This document shows positions 26,094 to 34,614 of a stretch of 64,000 nucleotides of DNA, in pieces. The stretch comes from Stutzerimonas stutzeri. GTDB taxonomy: Bacteria; Pseudomonadota; Gammaproteobacteria; Pseudomonadales; Pseudomonadaceae. Within the stretch, counting starts at the first letter, position 1, and each line of letters starts with the position of its first letter. A model generated the notes under the pieces. The model saw only the letters and a list, made by a program, of their open reading frames with translations. It was not told the origin of the DNA and ran no database searches. The translations under genes and the position numbers were made by a program. The stretch spans positions 62,001 to 126,000 of the forward strand of contig NZ_CP046903.1 of assembly GCF_009789555.1 (NCBI RefSeq), written 5' to 3'.

Positions 26094-26192
26094 ATATGCC
26101 TTCCGACTGATCTATAAGATTTGCAAGCCGCCCGGGAGAAGCTCCCAGGCGATGCAGAACAAGAGCTAATAATCAGCCAAGTGGTGTCTTGC

Positions 26193-27851
26193 ATGACCAT
26201 CTACGAACAGGGCCTTGCGCCCGCCGCAGTCAACCATGTTGCCCTCAGTCCGCTCAGCTTCATCGAGCGCACCGCCAGCGTTTATCCGGATTACCCCGCC
26301 GTGATCCACGGTTCGATCCGTCGCACCTGGGCCGAAACCTACATGCGCTGCCGACGCCTGGCCTCTGCGTTGGCCGGGCGTGGTATCGGCAAGGGCGATA
26401 CCGTCGCGGTGATGCTGCCCAATATCCCCTCGATGCTCGAGGCCCATTTTGCCGTGCCCATGATCGGCGCGGTGCTCAATACGCTCAATGTACGACTGGA
26501 TGCCGAAGCCATTGCCTTCATGCTGCAGCATGGCGAGGCCCGGGTATTGATCGCCGACCGCGAGTTCGCCTCGGTCGTGCGCGCGGCCGTCGGGATGCTC
26601 GATCACCCGCCGCTCGTGATCGATGTGGACGACCCCGAGTACGGCGAAGGCGAGCCGGTTTCCAGCCTCGACTACGAAGCGCTGCTCGCCGAAGGCGACC
26701 CGGCGTTCGCCTGGCAGTGGCCGGAAGACGAGTGGCAGGCGATCAGCCTCAACTACACCTCCGGCACCACCGGCAACCCCAAGGGCGTGGTCTATCACCA
26801 CCGCGGCGCCTATCTGAACGCGCTGGGCAACCAGATGACCTGGGCGATGGGCAACCATCCGGTGTATCTCTGGACGCTGCCGATGTTCCACTGCAACGGC
26901 TGGTGCTACCCATGGACGATTACCGCGCTGGCCGGCGTCCATGTGTTCCTGCGCCGCGTCGACCCGCAGAAGATTCTCGGGCTGATTCGCGAGCATCAGG
27001 TCACTCACCTGTGTGGCGCGCCGATCGTGCTCAATGCGCTGGTCAACATGCCCGCTTCGGCCAAAGCCGCCATCGACCACCCCGTGCACGCCATGGTCGC
27101 CGGCGCCGCGCCGCCGGCCAAGGTGATCGGCGCAGTCGAGGAAATGGGCATCAAGGTGACGCATGTCTACGGCCTGACCGAAGTCTATGGGCCGGTCACC
27201 ATCTGCGCCTGGCATGCCGAATGGGACGAACGCCCTCTGGAGGAGCGCGCGGAAATCAAGGCACGCCAGGGCGTGCGCTACCCGACCCTGGAAGGGCTGA
27301 TGGTGGCCGATCCCAAAACCCTGGAGCCGACCCCGCGCGACGGCCAGACCATCGGCGAGATCTTCATGCGCGGCAACACGGTGATGAAGGGTTATCTGAA
27401 GAACCCCAGTGCAACGGCCGAAGCGTTCGAAGGTGGCTGGTTCCATACCGGCGACCTGGCCGTCTGCCACCCGGACGGCTACGTGGAGATCAAGGATCGG
27501 CTCAAGGACATCATCATTTCCGGCGGGGAGAACATTTCCACCATCGAACTCGAAGGTGTGCTGTACCGCCATCCTGCCGTGCTGGAAGCTGCCGTGGTGG
27601 CTCGACCGGATGAGAAATGGGGCGAAACCCCCTGCGCCTTCATCAACCTCAAGGCCGATCACCAGGCCGTCGACGAAGACGCCATCATCAGTTTCTGCCG
27701 CGAGCACCTGGCCTCGTTCAAGGTGCCACGCACCGTCATATTCGGGGCGCTGCCCAAGACCTCGACCGGCAAGATCCAGAAGTACGTCCTGCGCGAACGG
27801 GCACGCGACCTGTCGCCACCCCAGCCTGCACCTCTGCGCAATCTGGCCTGA
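26193..27851 (+). CDS. Acyl-CoA ligase of the AlkK type
   Basis: 552 residues from ATG 26193 (MTIYEQGLAPAAVNH); the open frame starts 24 codons earlier. ANL-superfamily motifs: A3 YTSGTTGNPKGVVYHHRG (about residue 190), HVYGLTEVYGP, A7-A8 GWFHTGDLAV and GYVEIKDRLKDIIISGGENIS, and catalytic Lys in KTSTGKIQKY. The family (AlkK and relatives) activates medium-chain or branched carboxylic acids to CoA esters with ATP. It would feed the leftward beta-oxidation genes. Divergent from the two-component pair that probably controls it. Confidence 0.93.
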   Translation: MTIYEQGLAPAAVNHVALSPLSFIERTASVYPDYPAVIHGSIRRTWAETYMRCRRLASALAGRGIGKGDTVAVMLPNIPSMLEAHFAVPMIGAVLNTLNVRLDAEAIAFMLQHGEARVLIADREFASVVRAAVGMLDHPPLVIDVDDPEYGEGEPVSSLDYEALLAEGDPAFAWQWPEDEWQAISLNYTSGTTGNPKGVVYHHRGAYLNALGNQMTWAMGNHPVYLWTLPMFHCNGWCYPWTITALAGVHVFLRRVDPQKILGLIREHQVTHLCGAPIVLNALVNMPASAKAAIDHPVHAMVAGAAPPAKVIGAVEEMGIKVTHVYGLTEVYGPVTICAWHAEWDERPLEERAEIKARQGVRYPTLEGLMVADPKTLEPTPRDGQTIGEIFMRGNTVMKGYLKNPSATAEAFEGGWFHTGDLAVCHPDGYVEIKDRLKDIIISGGENISTIELEGVLYRHPAVLEAAVVARPDEKWGETPCAFINLKADHQAVDEDAIISFCREHLASFKVPRTVIFGALPKTSTGKIQKYVLRERARDLSPPQPAPLRNLA

Positions 27852-27959
27852 CCCCTCTTTTTTCTGCCTGGTACTGCCATCCCGTTGCAGGGATGGCGGC
27901 TGCCGGCGGCATCCGTTCACAACAACAAGAAGGCGCCACACGGCGTCAACGGAGGCTCC

Positions 27960-29333
27960 ATGCAACTGTACAAACGTAACGACGGCGATGAACAACCCTG
28001 CTGGAAGGCCGGACCGTTCAAGCTTCGCCTGCCCTTCGTGCACTACCGCTGGGAAACCGCGGAGATGCTCCAGGCGCTGATCATGTTCGTGGTCAGCCTG
28101 GGCATGATCCCGCTGTTGGAGAAATACCTCGGCCTGCCCTACGAGGTGGCGCTGGCCTACGTGGTGGTGTGCGGCATCGGCTTCATGCTGCCGGCGTTGC
28201 TCGGCGTGCCGCTGGTGCCGGGCTGGATCACCCCCGGCATCCCGGTGGTGCTGCTGTTTCTCGGCAACTTCGAGCCGGGGCCGGAGGCGATCCGCGCGCT
28301 GTTCGCGCTGCAGATCCTGGTCTGCGTCATCTTCTTCCTGCTCGGGGTCACGCGCCTGGGCAGCGTGATGGTGCGCATCGTGCCCAACTCGATGAAGGGC
28401 GGGATCATCATCGGCGCCGGCATCGCCGCGCTGATCGGCGAGATCGAGACCGGCGGGCGCCTGGCCAACACGCCGATCTCGTTGGTGCTGGGCAGCCTGA
28501 TCTGCCTGTACCTGATGTTCTCGGTGTCGTTCCGCGGGCTTACCGAGCGGGTGCCGCTGGCGCGCAAGATCGTCAACTACGGCATGGTCCCGGGGATGAT
28601 CGTGGCCATCGTCGCCGGCATCGCGGTGGGCGAGTACAGGATGCCGGACGTGCGCTTCGGCATCACCGTGCCGGCTTTCGACCAGCTCTGGCAGTACCTG
28701 CCCTTCACCGCCGGCTTCCCCGACGCCCAGGTGTTCATGCTGGCGGTGCCCACCGCGGTGATCGCCTACATCATCGCCTTCGGCGACATCATCGTCGGCC
28801 AGTCGCTGATGCAGCGCGCCGACGAGCTGCGCACCGACGAGAAGATCGAGATCAACGTCGACCGCATCCACCTGGTGTGCGCCATCCGCAACGCCCTGCA
28901 TGCCTTCTTCGCGCCCTACCCGGGCCTGGCCGGCCCGCTGTGGACGGCCGTGGCGGCGACCATGGCCGAGCGCTACAAGTACGGCAGCAAGGCGATGGAG
29001 TCGATCTACAGCGGCGCCGGCACCTTCTGGATCACCGGCTTTCTCGCGCTGTTCGTCCTGCCGCTGGTGAGCTTCTTCCAGCCGGTGCTGCCGATCGCCC
29101 TGTCGCTGACGCTGATCCTCACCGGCTACATCTGCCTGATGGTCGGCTTCGAGCAGCTCAACAACAACGCCGAACGCGGTATCGCCGGCACCATGGGTGT
29201 GGTGCTGGCGGTGTACGGCGCGGGCTGGGGCCTGGCCGCTGGCGCCGTGCTGTACCTGCTGATCGAGCGCACCCACCTGCTGCGCTTCACCTCCCCCGGG
29301 GTGCGCGCCCAGCGCCCCAGCGAAGCCGACTGA
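27960..29333 (+). CDS. Polytopic permease (DUF3360/nucleobase-sulfate transporter-like)
   Basis: 457 residues with about 11-13 hydrophobic segments (for example ALIMFVVSLGMIPLL, VALAYVVVCGIGFMLPALLG, ILVCVIFFLLGV, GGIIIGAGIAALIGE). It begins MQLYKRNDGDE after a GGAGG ribosome site. The fold pattern resembles the SulP/NCS2 group, and I think of DUF3360 proteins, but the substrate is unknown. It lies 108 bp after the acyl-CoA ligase in the same direction, so uptake of the acid substrate of that ligase is a fair guess. Confidence 0.8.
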   Translation: MQLYKRNDGDEQPCWKAGPFKLRLPFVHYRWETAEMLQALIMFVVSLGMIPLLEKYLGLPYEVALAYVVVCGIGFMLPALLGVPLVPGWITPGIPVVLLFLGNFEPGPEAIRALFALQILVCVIFFLLGVTRLGSVMVRIVPNSMKGGIIIGAGIAALIGEIETGGRLANTPISLVLGSLICLYLMFSVSFRGLTERVPLARKIVNYGMVPGMIVAIVAGIAVGEYRMPDVRFGITVPAFDQLWQYLPFTAGFPDAQVFMLAVPTAVIAYIIAFGDIIVGQSLMQRADELRTDEKIEINVDRIHLVCAIRNALHAFFAPYPGLAGPLWTAVAATMAERYKYGSKAMESIYSGAGTFWITGFLALFVLPLVSFFQPVLPIALSLTLILTGYICLMVGFEQLNNNAERGIAGTMGVVLAVYGAGWGLAAGAVLYLLIERTHLLRFTSPGVRAQRPSEAD

Positions 29334-29453
29334 CCGCCGCCCGCCCCCAAACCTCCCCGCATTGGTCCGCGTGGCCAGTGCGGGCGACTAGAAAAGCCAG
29401 TCCTGATGAACAACTACAGCAGGCCATTGCAACAACCTTCCGCGGCGCCCGGC

Positions 29454-29843
29454 TCAACAGCCGCGAGAAGGAAGGGCTAACCGTCGACTCTGGAAGGCTG
29501 GCTGGAGGTGATGAATCAACGCAACTCCTCGTTCCACGATGATATGCGCGCCCCCAAGGACGTCGCGCAACATCGTGTTCAGCCAAGACGCCAGCGATGA
29601 TTCCTGTTGGTCCTGTTGGTCCTGTTGGTCCTGTTGAAATAGGGGCAGTTGCTGGGAGAACAGCAACGCCTGTTCTAGTCGCTCAATCCCGAAATCACGT
29701 CCGCCTAGCACTTCACGCGCAGCGTCGAGGAGTGCCTGAATGTCAACAATCTGAGCAGCTACCTCGTGAATCTCTATAGCCCCGCCGGGCCTTCCTCGAT
29801 TGATCCAAGAGTTGATGGCGCGAGTTCTCGTCGGTACCCCCAT
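29454..29843 (-). CDS. Uncertain hypothetical protein with a QQD repeat
   Basis: A minus-strand frame downstream of the ferredoxin gene. From ATG 29843 (MGVPTRTRAINSWINRGRPGG) it encodes about 129 residues; an earlier ATG at 29921 is possible. The start looks like a small DNA-binding helix pair, and the middle carries LPLFQQDQQDQQDQQESS, encoded by a 9-bp tandem repeat. No family recognised. Real coding is plausible but not proven; if it is not a gene, 29334-29960 is non-coding. Confidence 0.4.
   Translation of the reverse strand: MGVPTRTRAINSWINRGRPGGAIEIHEVAAQIVDIQALLDAAREVLGGRDFGIERLEQALLFSQQLPLFQQDQQDQQDQQESSLASWLNTMLRDVLGGAHIIVERGVALIHHLQPAFQSRRLALPSRGC
29602..29637. repeat. Four-copy 9-bp tandem repeat
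   Basis: TCCTGTTGG occurs three times back to back, followed by TCCTGTTGA. Being 9 bp, copy-number changes would keep a reading frame. It encodes the QQD repeat on the minus strand. Confidence 0.8.
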
Positions 29844-29960
29844 AGCAGCCTCTATAACGTAAGCACCCGGTACTAGGGAGCTCGTCCAGACCGAATGGCC
29901 ATGCAAGAAAACGAGAAACAACGGTGTGGTCCATTAGCCTTGCAGCGGCCGCCTCGGTCC

Positions 29961-30290
29961 TTAAGCTTCCGAAATTGGCGCCGCTCGGGCGCATACGCGC
30001 TCCTTCATCTTGCCGAGCACCTGCAGGCAAATGTCGCTGTGCGGCATGATCCGGCAGGCTAGCACTATGTCCTGCGCCTGTTCCTCGGCGCTGACGTGGG
30101 CCTGGCTCATCACCTTCGCCTCGTAGCTGCCCTGGGTGATCTGCACCTTGCACACACCGCAGCCGCCGCCACGGCAGCCCAGCGGTATGCCGCGCCGACC
30201 GAGGCGCGCCATGCCATGCAGGACCGACTCGTGCTCGTCGCAGGGATAGTGCTCGGCGGTGTCTTCGATGGTTATCTGGTGTTTCATCAT
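29961..30290 (-). CDS. 2Fe-2S ferredoxin of the XylT/DmpQ type
   Basis: 109 residues (start 30290; the next codon is also ATG). Plant-type cluster ligands CRGGGCGVCKV (three Cys) and a fourth Cys in IVLACRIMPHSDICLQV. In aromatic plasmids such ferredoxins (XylT, NahT, DmpQ) re-reduce the iron of catechol 2,3-dioxygenase and are encoded just before it. Here no dioxygenase gene is present and the ferredoxin is at the downstream end of the operon, so the order is unusual and its partner is missing from the window. Confidence 0.88.
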   Translation of the reverse strand: MMKHQITIEDTAEHYPCDEHESVLHGMARLGRRGIPLGCRGGGCGVCKVQITQGSYEAKVMSQAHVSAEEQAQDIVLACRIMPHSDICLQVLGKMKERVCARAAPISEA

Positions 30291-30297
30291 CGCGCCC

Positions 30298-30744
30298 TCA
30301 CTCTGCCGTATTGAGACCCAGCGCTGCCAGCGCCGCGCGGGCGCAGGCTTCGTCCTGCTCCTCGCTGCCGCCGGAAACGCCGACGCCACCGATGCAGCGG
30401 CCGTCCGCGACCATCGGCAAGCCGCCGCCGAGCACCACCAGCCGTGGCCGCGTAGTCAGCCCGGCGTGCAGGCGCGGGTTGTCGCCGATCACCTCCAGCC
30501 ATTGGCCGGTTGGAAAGCCGAAGCTGGCGGCCGTGTAGGCCTTGTCGATGGCGATGCTCTCCGAATGCAGGAAGGCCTCGGCCATGCGCAGATAGGCCAG
30601 CGTATTACCGCTGCGGTCGACCAGCGCCACATGCACACGGATGCCCAGCCGCTCGGCGCAGTCCAGCGCCGCCTGCGCGGCCACGGCGGCGCCGCGCCAG
30701 TCCAGACGCAGCCCCTGGGGTTGGAGGAATTCGGCCTGCGTCAT
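30298..30744 (-). CDS. GlcG/HbpS-family (DUF336) protein
   Basis: 148 residues beginning MTQAEFLQPQGLRLDW. Motifs typical of the family: VHVALVDRSGNTLAYLRM, AIDKAYTAASFG and the C-terminal VLGGGLPMVADGRCIGGVGVSGG. Members accompany many catabolic operons (glc, and nahX of naphthalene plasmids) with poorly known function; some bind heme or cofactors. Its start overlaps the tautomerase stop by 4 bp and it ends 8 bp before the ferredoxin start. Confidence 0.85.
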   Translation of the reverse strand: MTQAEFLQPQGLRLDWRGAAVAAQAALDCAERLGIRVHVALVDRSGNTLAYLRMAEAFLHSESIAIDKAYTAASFGFPTGQWLEVIGDNPRLHAGLTTRPRLVVLGGGLPMVADGRCIGGVGVSGGSEEQDEACARAALAALGLNTAE

Positions 30745-31157
30745 GGCTCGACCTCCCCTGCCTGCTCGCGCGCCGCGATTTCGGCCGCGCGCAGCAGGTC
30801 GGCCGGTATGCCGCCGATCGACCAGTCCTCCGGTTCGACGCGAATGCACAGCCCGCGCACCAGCTGCGGCTGCACATCCAGAATGCGTACCAGTAGTTCG
30901 GTGAAGCCGGCCATCAGCCGCCGTCGCTGCTCGAGCGGGCGGCCGTCGAGCACGCGGAATTCAAAATACGGCGCCTGCCTGCCAACTTCGCCGGCCACGG
31001 CAAAACACTCGCGCGGGTACAGGCTGATCATCGCCCGGACCCGGTCGATCGGCGCGACAAGTACCTCGCTATATAGCCGCGAGGCTTCGCCTAGCAGCTC
31101 GATCTGCTGTTCGGGGCTGGCGCAGCCTTGCGCCAGGTGGAAGTTCACGATGGGCAT
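30741..31157 (-). CDS. Tautomerase-superfamily protein (138 aa, cis-CaaD-like length)
   Basis: Starts MPIVNFHLAQG, so after Met removal Pro1 is free to act as the catalytic base, the superfamily hallmark. At 138 residues it is twice the size of 4-oxalocrotonate tautomerase and resembles the fused-domain trimeric members. An Arg-rich region (PLEQRRRLMAGFTELLVRIL) follows a second beta-alpha unit. It probably isomerises an unsaturated keto acid of the pathway, but the reaction is not determinable. Coupled to the GlcG-like gene by overlap. Confidence 0.8.
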   Translation of the reverse strand: MPIVNFHLAQGCASPEQQIELLGEASRLYSEVLVAPIDRVRAMISLYPRECFAVAGEVGRQAPYFEFRVLDGRPLEQRRRLMAGFTELLVRILDVQPQLVRGLCIRVEPEDWSIGGIPADLLRAAEIAAREQAGEVEP

Positions 31158-31220
31158 TGGGGTTGTCTCCACGGCGTCGTTGTAATTGTTCGTCCGCTTC
31201 GTTTCGGTTGGCTGCCTGGC

Positions 31221-31970
31221 TCAGGGCAATCCGCGGCGGCGCCCCGAGTCGAGCATCAGCGTCGAGCCGGTCATCGCGTCGGCTTCCGGCGCCAGCAGCA
31301 GCGCCACCGCCCAGGCGACCTGCTCGGGCGTGGTGAAGGTGCCGAGCGAGGACTCCGCGCACATCTCGGCCAGCACTGCCGCGCTGTCGATGCCGCGTTG
31401 CCGCGCGCGGTCGGCGGCGACCCGGTGCAACCGCTCGGTGTCGGCCGGGCCCGGGGCGACCAGGTGTGCGGTGATGCCGCGCGCGCCGTAGGCCAGACTC
31501 AGCTGGCGCACCGCGTTGACCAGTGCCGCGTTGGCGATGCCGGCCGAGGCGGCGTAGACGGTCGGTTCGAAGCCGTAGTGCCCGCCGATGGCGACCAGCC
31601 GCGAGCCGGCGCGCAGATGCGGATCGACCGCACGCACCAGCCGCAGCAGACCGCCGACCTTGATGTTGACCGCATCCACCAGCGCCGCAGTGGGCGCATC
31701 GAGGATGCCACCGGCGACTGCCACGCCCGGCCCGTGCACCACCATCCGCACCGGCCGGTCGAGTGCCGCAGCGATGGCCGTGACCGACTCATCGGCAGCG
31801 ATGTCGGCGACGCAGGGAATCACCCGCGGATACTGCGTGCGCAACGCCTGCAGCGGCGCTTCGCTGCGCGCCACAGCGAGCACATCGAGGCCGCTGTCGA
31901 TCAGCCGCGCGACGATCCGCCGCCCGAAGTCGCCCGAGGCCCCCACCACCACCGCCAGTTCGTTGGCCAC
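31221..31970 (-). CDS. SDR-family protein lacking the catalytic lysine
   Basis: 249 residues. Cofactor motif VVGASGDFGRRI (residues 8-19) and a Rossmann layout typical of classical short-chain dehydrogenases; C-terminal TGSTLMLDSGRRRG. The active-site region reads GGHYGFEPTVYAASAGIANAAL: the YxxxK tetrad has Tyr but Ala where Lys should be, and no clear Ser precedes. The enzyme may therefore be inactive as a dehydrogenase or use another mechanism. It sits in the meta-cleavage operon between the aldolase and the tautomerase. Confidence 0.85.
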   Translation of the reverse strand: MANELAVVVGASGDFGRRIVARLIDSGLDVLAVARSEAPLQALRTQYPRVIPCVADIAADESVTAIAAALDRPVRMVVHGPGVAVAGGILDAPTAALVDAVNIKVGGLLRLVRAVDPHLRAGSRLVAIGGHYGFEPTVYAASAGIANAALVNAVRQLSLAYGARGITAHLVAPGPADTERLHRVAADRARQRGIDSAAVLAEMCAESSLGTFTTPEQVAWAVALLLAPEADAMTGSTLMLDSGRRRGLP

Positions 31971-31998
31971 TGTCCGCCCTCCTGCGCTGTGCGTGGCA

Positions 31999-33048
31999 TC
32001 AGGCCCGGAAGGCGATGCCGCGCTCCTTGGCCATGGTCATGGCGGTGTCCGGGATCATGTCTTCCTGGCCGCCGATCATCTTCTTGCGGCCCAGCTCGAC
32101 GAGGATGTCGCGCGCCGGCACGCCGAAGCGCTCGGCGGCCCGCTTGGCGTGCAGCAGGAAGGTCGAGTAGACGCCGGCATAGCCGAGGGTCAGCGACTCG
32201 CGGTCGACCCGCACCACGTGCTCCATCATCGGCACGATGATCTCTTCGGCGACGTCCATCAGCTTGAACAGATCGGCACCGGTTTCCATGCCCATGCGCT
32301 CGCACACGGCAGCGAAGACTTCCAGCGGCGTGTTGCCGGCACCGGCACCAAGGCCGGCCACCGAGCCGTCGATGCGCGTCGCGCCGGCCTCGATGGCGGC
32401 GATGGAGTTGGCGATGCCCATGCCCAGGTTGTGGTGGCCGTGGAAGCCGATCTCGGTCTCGGGATTGAGCACTGCATGCAGCGCCCCGACCCGCGCCTTG
32501 ACGTCCTCGGGCAGCATGTAGCCGGCCGAATCGGTGACGTAGACGGTCTGCGCACCGTAGGACTCCATCAGCTTGCCCTGCTGGGCGATGCCTTCGGCGT
32601 CGTTGAGGTGCGCCATCATCAGAAAGCCCGAGGTGTCCATGCCCAGCTTGCGCGCATAGGCGATGTGTTGCGGCGAGGTGTCGGCCTCGGTGCAATGGGT
32701 GGCCACGTGCACGCTGCGCGCGCCGCAGTCGTAGGCCGATTGCAATTCCTTCATGGTGCCGAGGCCGGGAATCAGCAGCACCGAAACCTTGGCCTGCTTC
32801 ATCTGTGCCGCGACGGCGCTGATGTATTCCTCGTTGCTGTGCGGCGCGAAGCCGTGCTGCAGCGAGTTGCCGCCCAGCCCGGCGCCGTGGGTGACCTGGA
32901 TATAGGGCACGCCGGCATCGTCCAGCGCGGTGGCGACCTTGACCATCTGCGCGACGCTGATCTGCTCACGCTTGGCGTGCATGCCGTCGCGCAGGCACAT
33001 GTCATGCAGGATGACCTTGCGGCCTTTCAAACTGTTGGACTGACTCAT
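31999..33048 (-). CDS. dmpG: 4-hydroxy-2-oxovalerate aldolase
   Basis: 349 residues. HMGL-like TIM barrel with ILHDMCLRDGMHAKRE near the N-terminus (metal/catalytic Asp, Arg and His), FHGHHNLGMGIANS (metal-binding His pair), GAGAGNTPLEVFAAV, and the C-terminal helical communication domain for the dehydrogenase. It splits 4-hydroxy-2-oxovalerate into pyruvate and acetaldehyde, which is channelled to the adjacent DmpF. The start overlaps the dmpF stop (TGATG). Confidence 0.96.
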   Translation of the reverse strand: MSQSNSLKGRKVILHDMCLRDGMHAKREQISVAQMVKVATALDDAGVPYIQVTHGAGLGGNSLQHGFAPHSNEEYISAVAAQMKQAKVSVLLIPGLGTMKELQSAYDCGARSVHVATHCTEADTSPQHIAYARKLGMDTSGFLMMAHLNDAEGIAQQGKLMESYGAQTVYVTDSAGYMLPEDVKARVGALHAVLNPETEIGFHGHHNLGMGIANSIAAIEAGATRIDGSVAGLGAGAGNTPLEVFAAVCERMGMETGADLFKLMDVAEEIIVPMMEHVVRVDRESLTLGYAGVYSTFLLHAKRAAERFGVPARDILVELGRKKMIGGQEDMIPDTAMTMAKERGIAFRA

Positions 33049-33962
33049 CACGCAACCTCCACGGCAGGCAGCTGGATTTTTCCGGCAAGGATTTCCTCGG
33101 CGAACATCTCGGCAGTACGGGTGGCGGCGGCGGTCATGATGTCGAGGTTGCCGGCGTACGTCGGCAGGTAGTCGCCCAAACCGGCCACTTCGAGGAATAC
33201 CGAAACCTTGTTGCCGTCGAAGATCGGCCCGTTGACTAGGCGGTAACCCGGCACGTACTTCTGCACCTCGCCGATCATCTCGAGGATCGAGGCGGTGATG
33301 CGGTCGCGGTCCGGCTCCTCGTCGGTCAGGCAGTAGACGGTGTTGCGCATCATCATCGGCGGCTCGGCCGGATTGATGATGCACAGCGCCTTGCCGCGCC
33401 GCGAACCGCCGACCTTGCAGATCGCACCTGAGGTGGTGGTGGTGAATTCGTCGAGGTTGGCGCGGGTGCCCGGACCGATGGATTTCGATGCCAGGCTGCC
33501 GATGATTTCCGCGTAGTCCACGCTCTGGATGCGTGACACCGCATAGACCACCGGGATCGTCGCCTGACCGGCGCAGGAGATCATGTTGACGTTCATCTCC
33601 AGCTTCTCGGCGTGCGCCTTGAGGTTCACCGGCGGCACGCACAGCGGGCCGATGGCCGCCGGGGTGAGATCGACCATCAGCACGCCGAGGGCGTTGAGCT
33701 TGCGGCTGTTCTCGGCGTGCACGTAAGCGCTGGTGGCGTCGAAGGCGATCTGGATGCCGTCTTCGAGCACGTGCGGCAGCAGGCCGTCGACGCCCTCATG
33801 AGTGGTTTTCAGGCCCATTTCACGGGCGCGCTTGAGGCCTTCGGACTCGGCGTCGATCCCTACCATCCACATCGGCTCGAGCACCGGGCTGCGCATGATC
33901 TTGTAGATCAGGTCGGTGCCGATGTTGCCCGAGCCGATGAGTGCGCATTTGATCTTTTTCAT
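33048..33962 (-). CDS. dmpF: Acetaldehyde dehydrogenase (acylating)
   Basis: 304 residues. NAD fold CALIGSGNIGTDLIYKI, active-site Cys in MISCAGQATIPVVYA (about residue 130), and SKSIGPGTRANLDEFT. It converts acetaldehyde to acetyl-CoA in a channelling complex with the aldolase encoded next. Start overlaps the tautomerase stop (4 bp). Confidence 0.96.
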   Translation of the reverse strand: MKKIKCALIGSGNIGTDLIYKIMRSPVLEPMWMVGIDAESEGLKRAREMGLKTTHEGVDGLLPHVLEDGIQIAFDATSAYVHAENSRKLNALGVLMVDLTPAAIGPLCVPPVNLKAHAEKLEMNVNMISCAGQATIPVVYAVSRIQSVDYAEIIGSLASKSIGPGTRANLDEFTTTTSGAICKVGGSRRGKALCIINPAEPPMMMRNTVYCLTDEEPDRDRITASILEMIGEVQKYVPGYRLVNGPIFDGNKVSVFLEVAGLGDYLPTYAGNLDIMTAAATRTAEMFAEEILAGKIQLPAVEVA

Positions 33963-34168
33963 TGTGCCTGCTCCCGTTTCGCGGCGCGTTGGGCCAGCGT
34001 CATGCCGCCGACATAGAACTCGCCGCTGCCGTGTTCGGTGATGAGGATCCGTACCGTTTCCGGCGCGCAGTCGAGACTCTCGGCAACCGCCGCGGTGACG
34101 GCGGCGGCGACGCGACTCTTCTGCTCGTGGGTGCGCCCCTCGACCATGTGCATTTCGATGATTGGCAT
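33959..34168 (-). CDS. dmpI: 4-oxalocrotonate tautomerase
   Basis: 69 residues. After Met removal Pro1 (MPIIEMHMVEGR) is the catalytic base; Arg12 in EGRTHEQK matches the conserved Arg11 of the family. It isomerises 2-hydroxymuconate in the oxalocrotonate branch of catechol meta cleavage. It follows the decarboxylase remnant by 14 bp as in dmpHI, but precedes dmpF, so the canonical E-F-G-H-I order is changed to H-I-F-G. Confidence 0.93.
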   Translation of the reverse strand: MPIIEMHMVEGRTHEQKSRVAAAVTAAVAESLDCAPETVRILITEHGSGEFYVGGMTLAQRAAKREQAQ

Positions 34169-34182
34169 GAGTGGTTCTCCGG

Positions 34183-34614
34183 TTAGTCGACGAAGCGCAT
34201 CGAGACGCTGCCCAGGTCCTGGAAGCGCGCGACCACGTTGTCGCCGGGCTTCACCGCCACGGCTTCGGTGATTCCGCCGCTCATCACGAAGCTGCCGGCC
34301 CGCAGGCTCTCGCCCAGCTCGGCGAGGATGTTGACGACCATCGCGATGGCCTCGGCCGGATGCCCCATGACCGCCGCCGACGCACCGGTGGCGACGATCT
34401 CGCCGTTGATCTCGATCACCACGCCAAGGGTGCGCAGGTCCAGATCCTCGACGTAGCGCGGGCGACCGCCGCCGACGAAGCGCGCCGACGAGGCGTTGTC
34501 GGCAACCACGCTGGCGAGGTCGAATTTGAAGCCGGAGAATCTCGAGTCGATGATCTCCACCGCCGGCAGCACGTAGTCGGGGATGTAAGCCGGAACCCCA
34601 GAAATTTCCGTCAC
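34183..34614 (-). pseudogene. dmpH: 4-oxalocrotonate decarboxylase, C-terminal remnant
   Basis: 143 residues matching the second half of DmpH/NahK/XylI: DYVLPAVEIIDSRFSGFKFD, SVVADNASSARFV, DLDLRTLGVVIEINGE and SGGITEAVAVKPGDN. The residues fit the decarboxylase better than the paralogous hydratase DmpE. The first roughly 120 residues are missing; the frame begins at a GTG within a 26-bp sequence that recurs at 36110. The Glu ligands of the N-terminal half are therefore lost and activity is unlikely. Confidence 0.85.
34588..34613. repeat. Left copy of a 26-bp direct repeat
   Basis: AGCCGGAACCCCAGAAATTT followed by CCGTCA. It matches the copy at 36110-36135 at 24 of 26 positions (the two differences are in a central CCAG/GCCG). 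It marks the point where dmpH is broken. Confidence 0.75.

Noticed and set aside
26166..29276. A very long open frame (over 1000 codons) on the minus strand opposite the acyl-CoA ligase and permease
   Set aside because: It is rich in His, Gln, Asp and Arg with no domain, as expected for the antisense of GC-rich genes. The plus-strand proteins have clear motifs.
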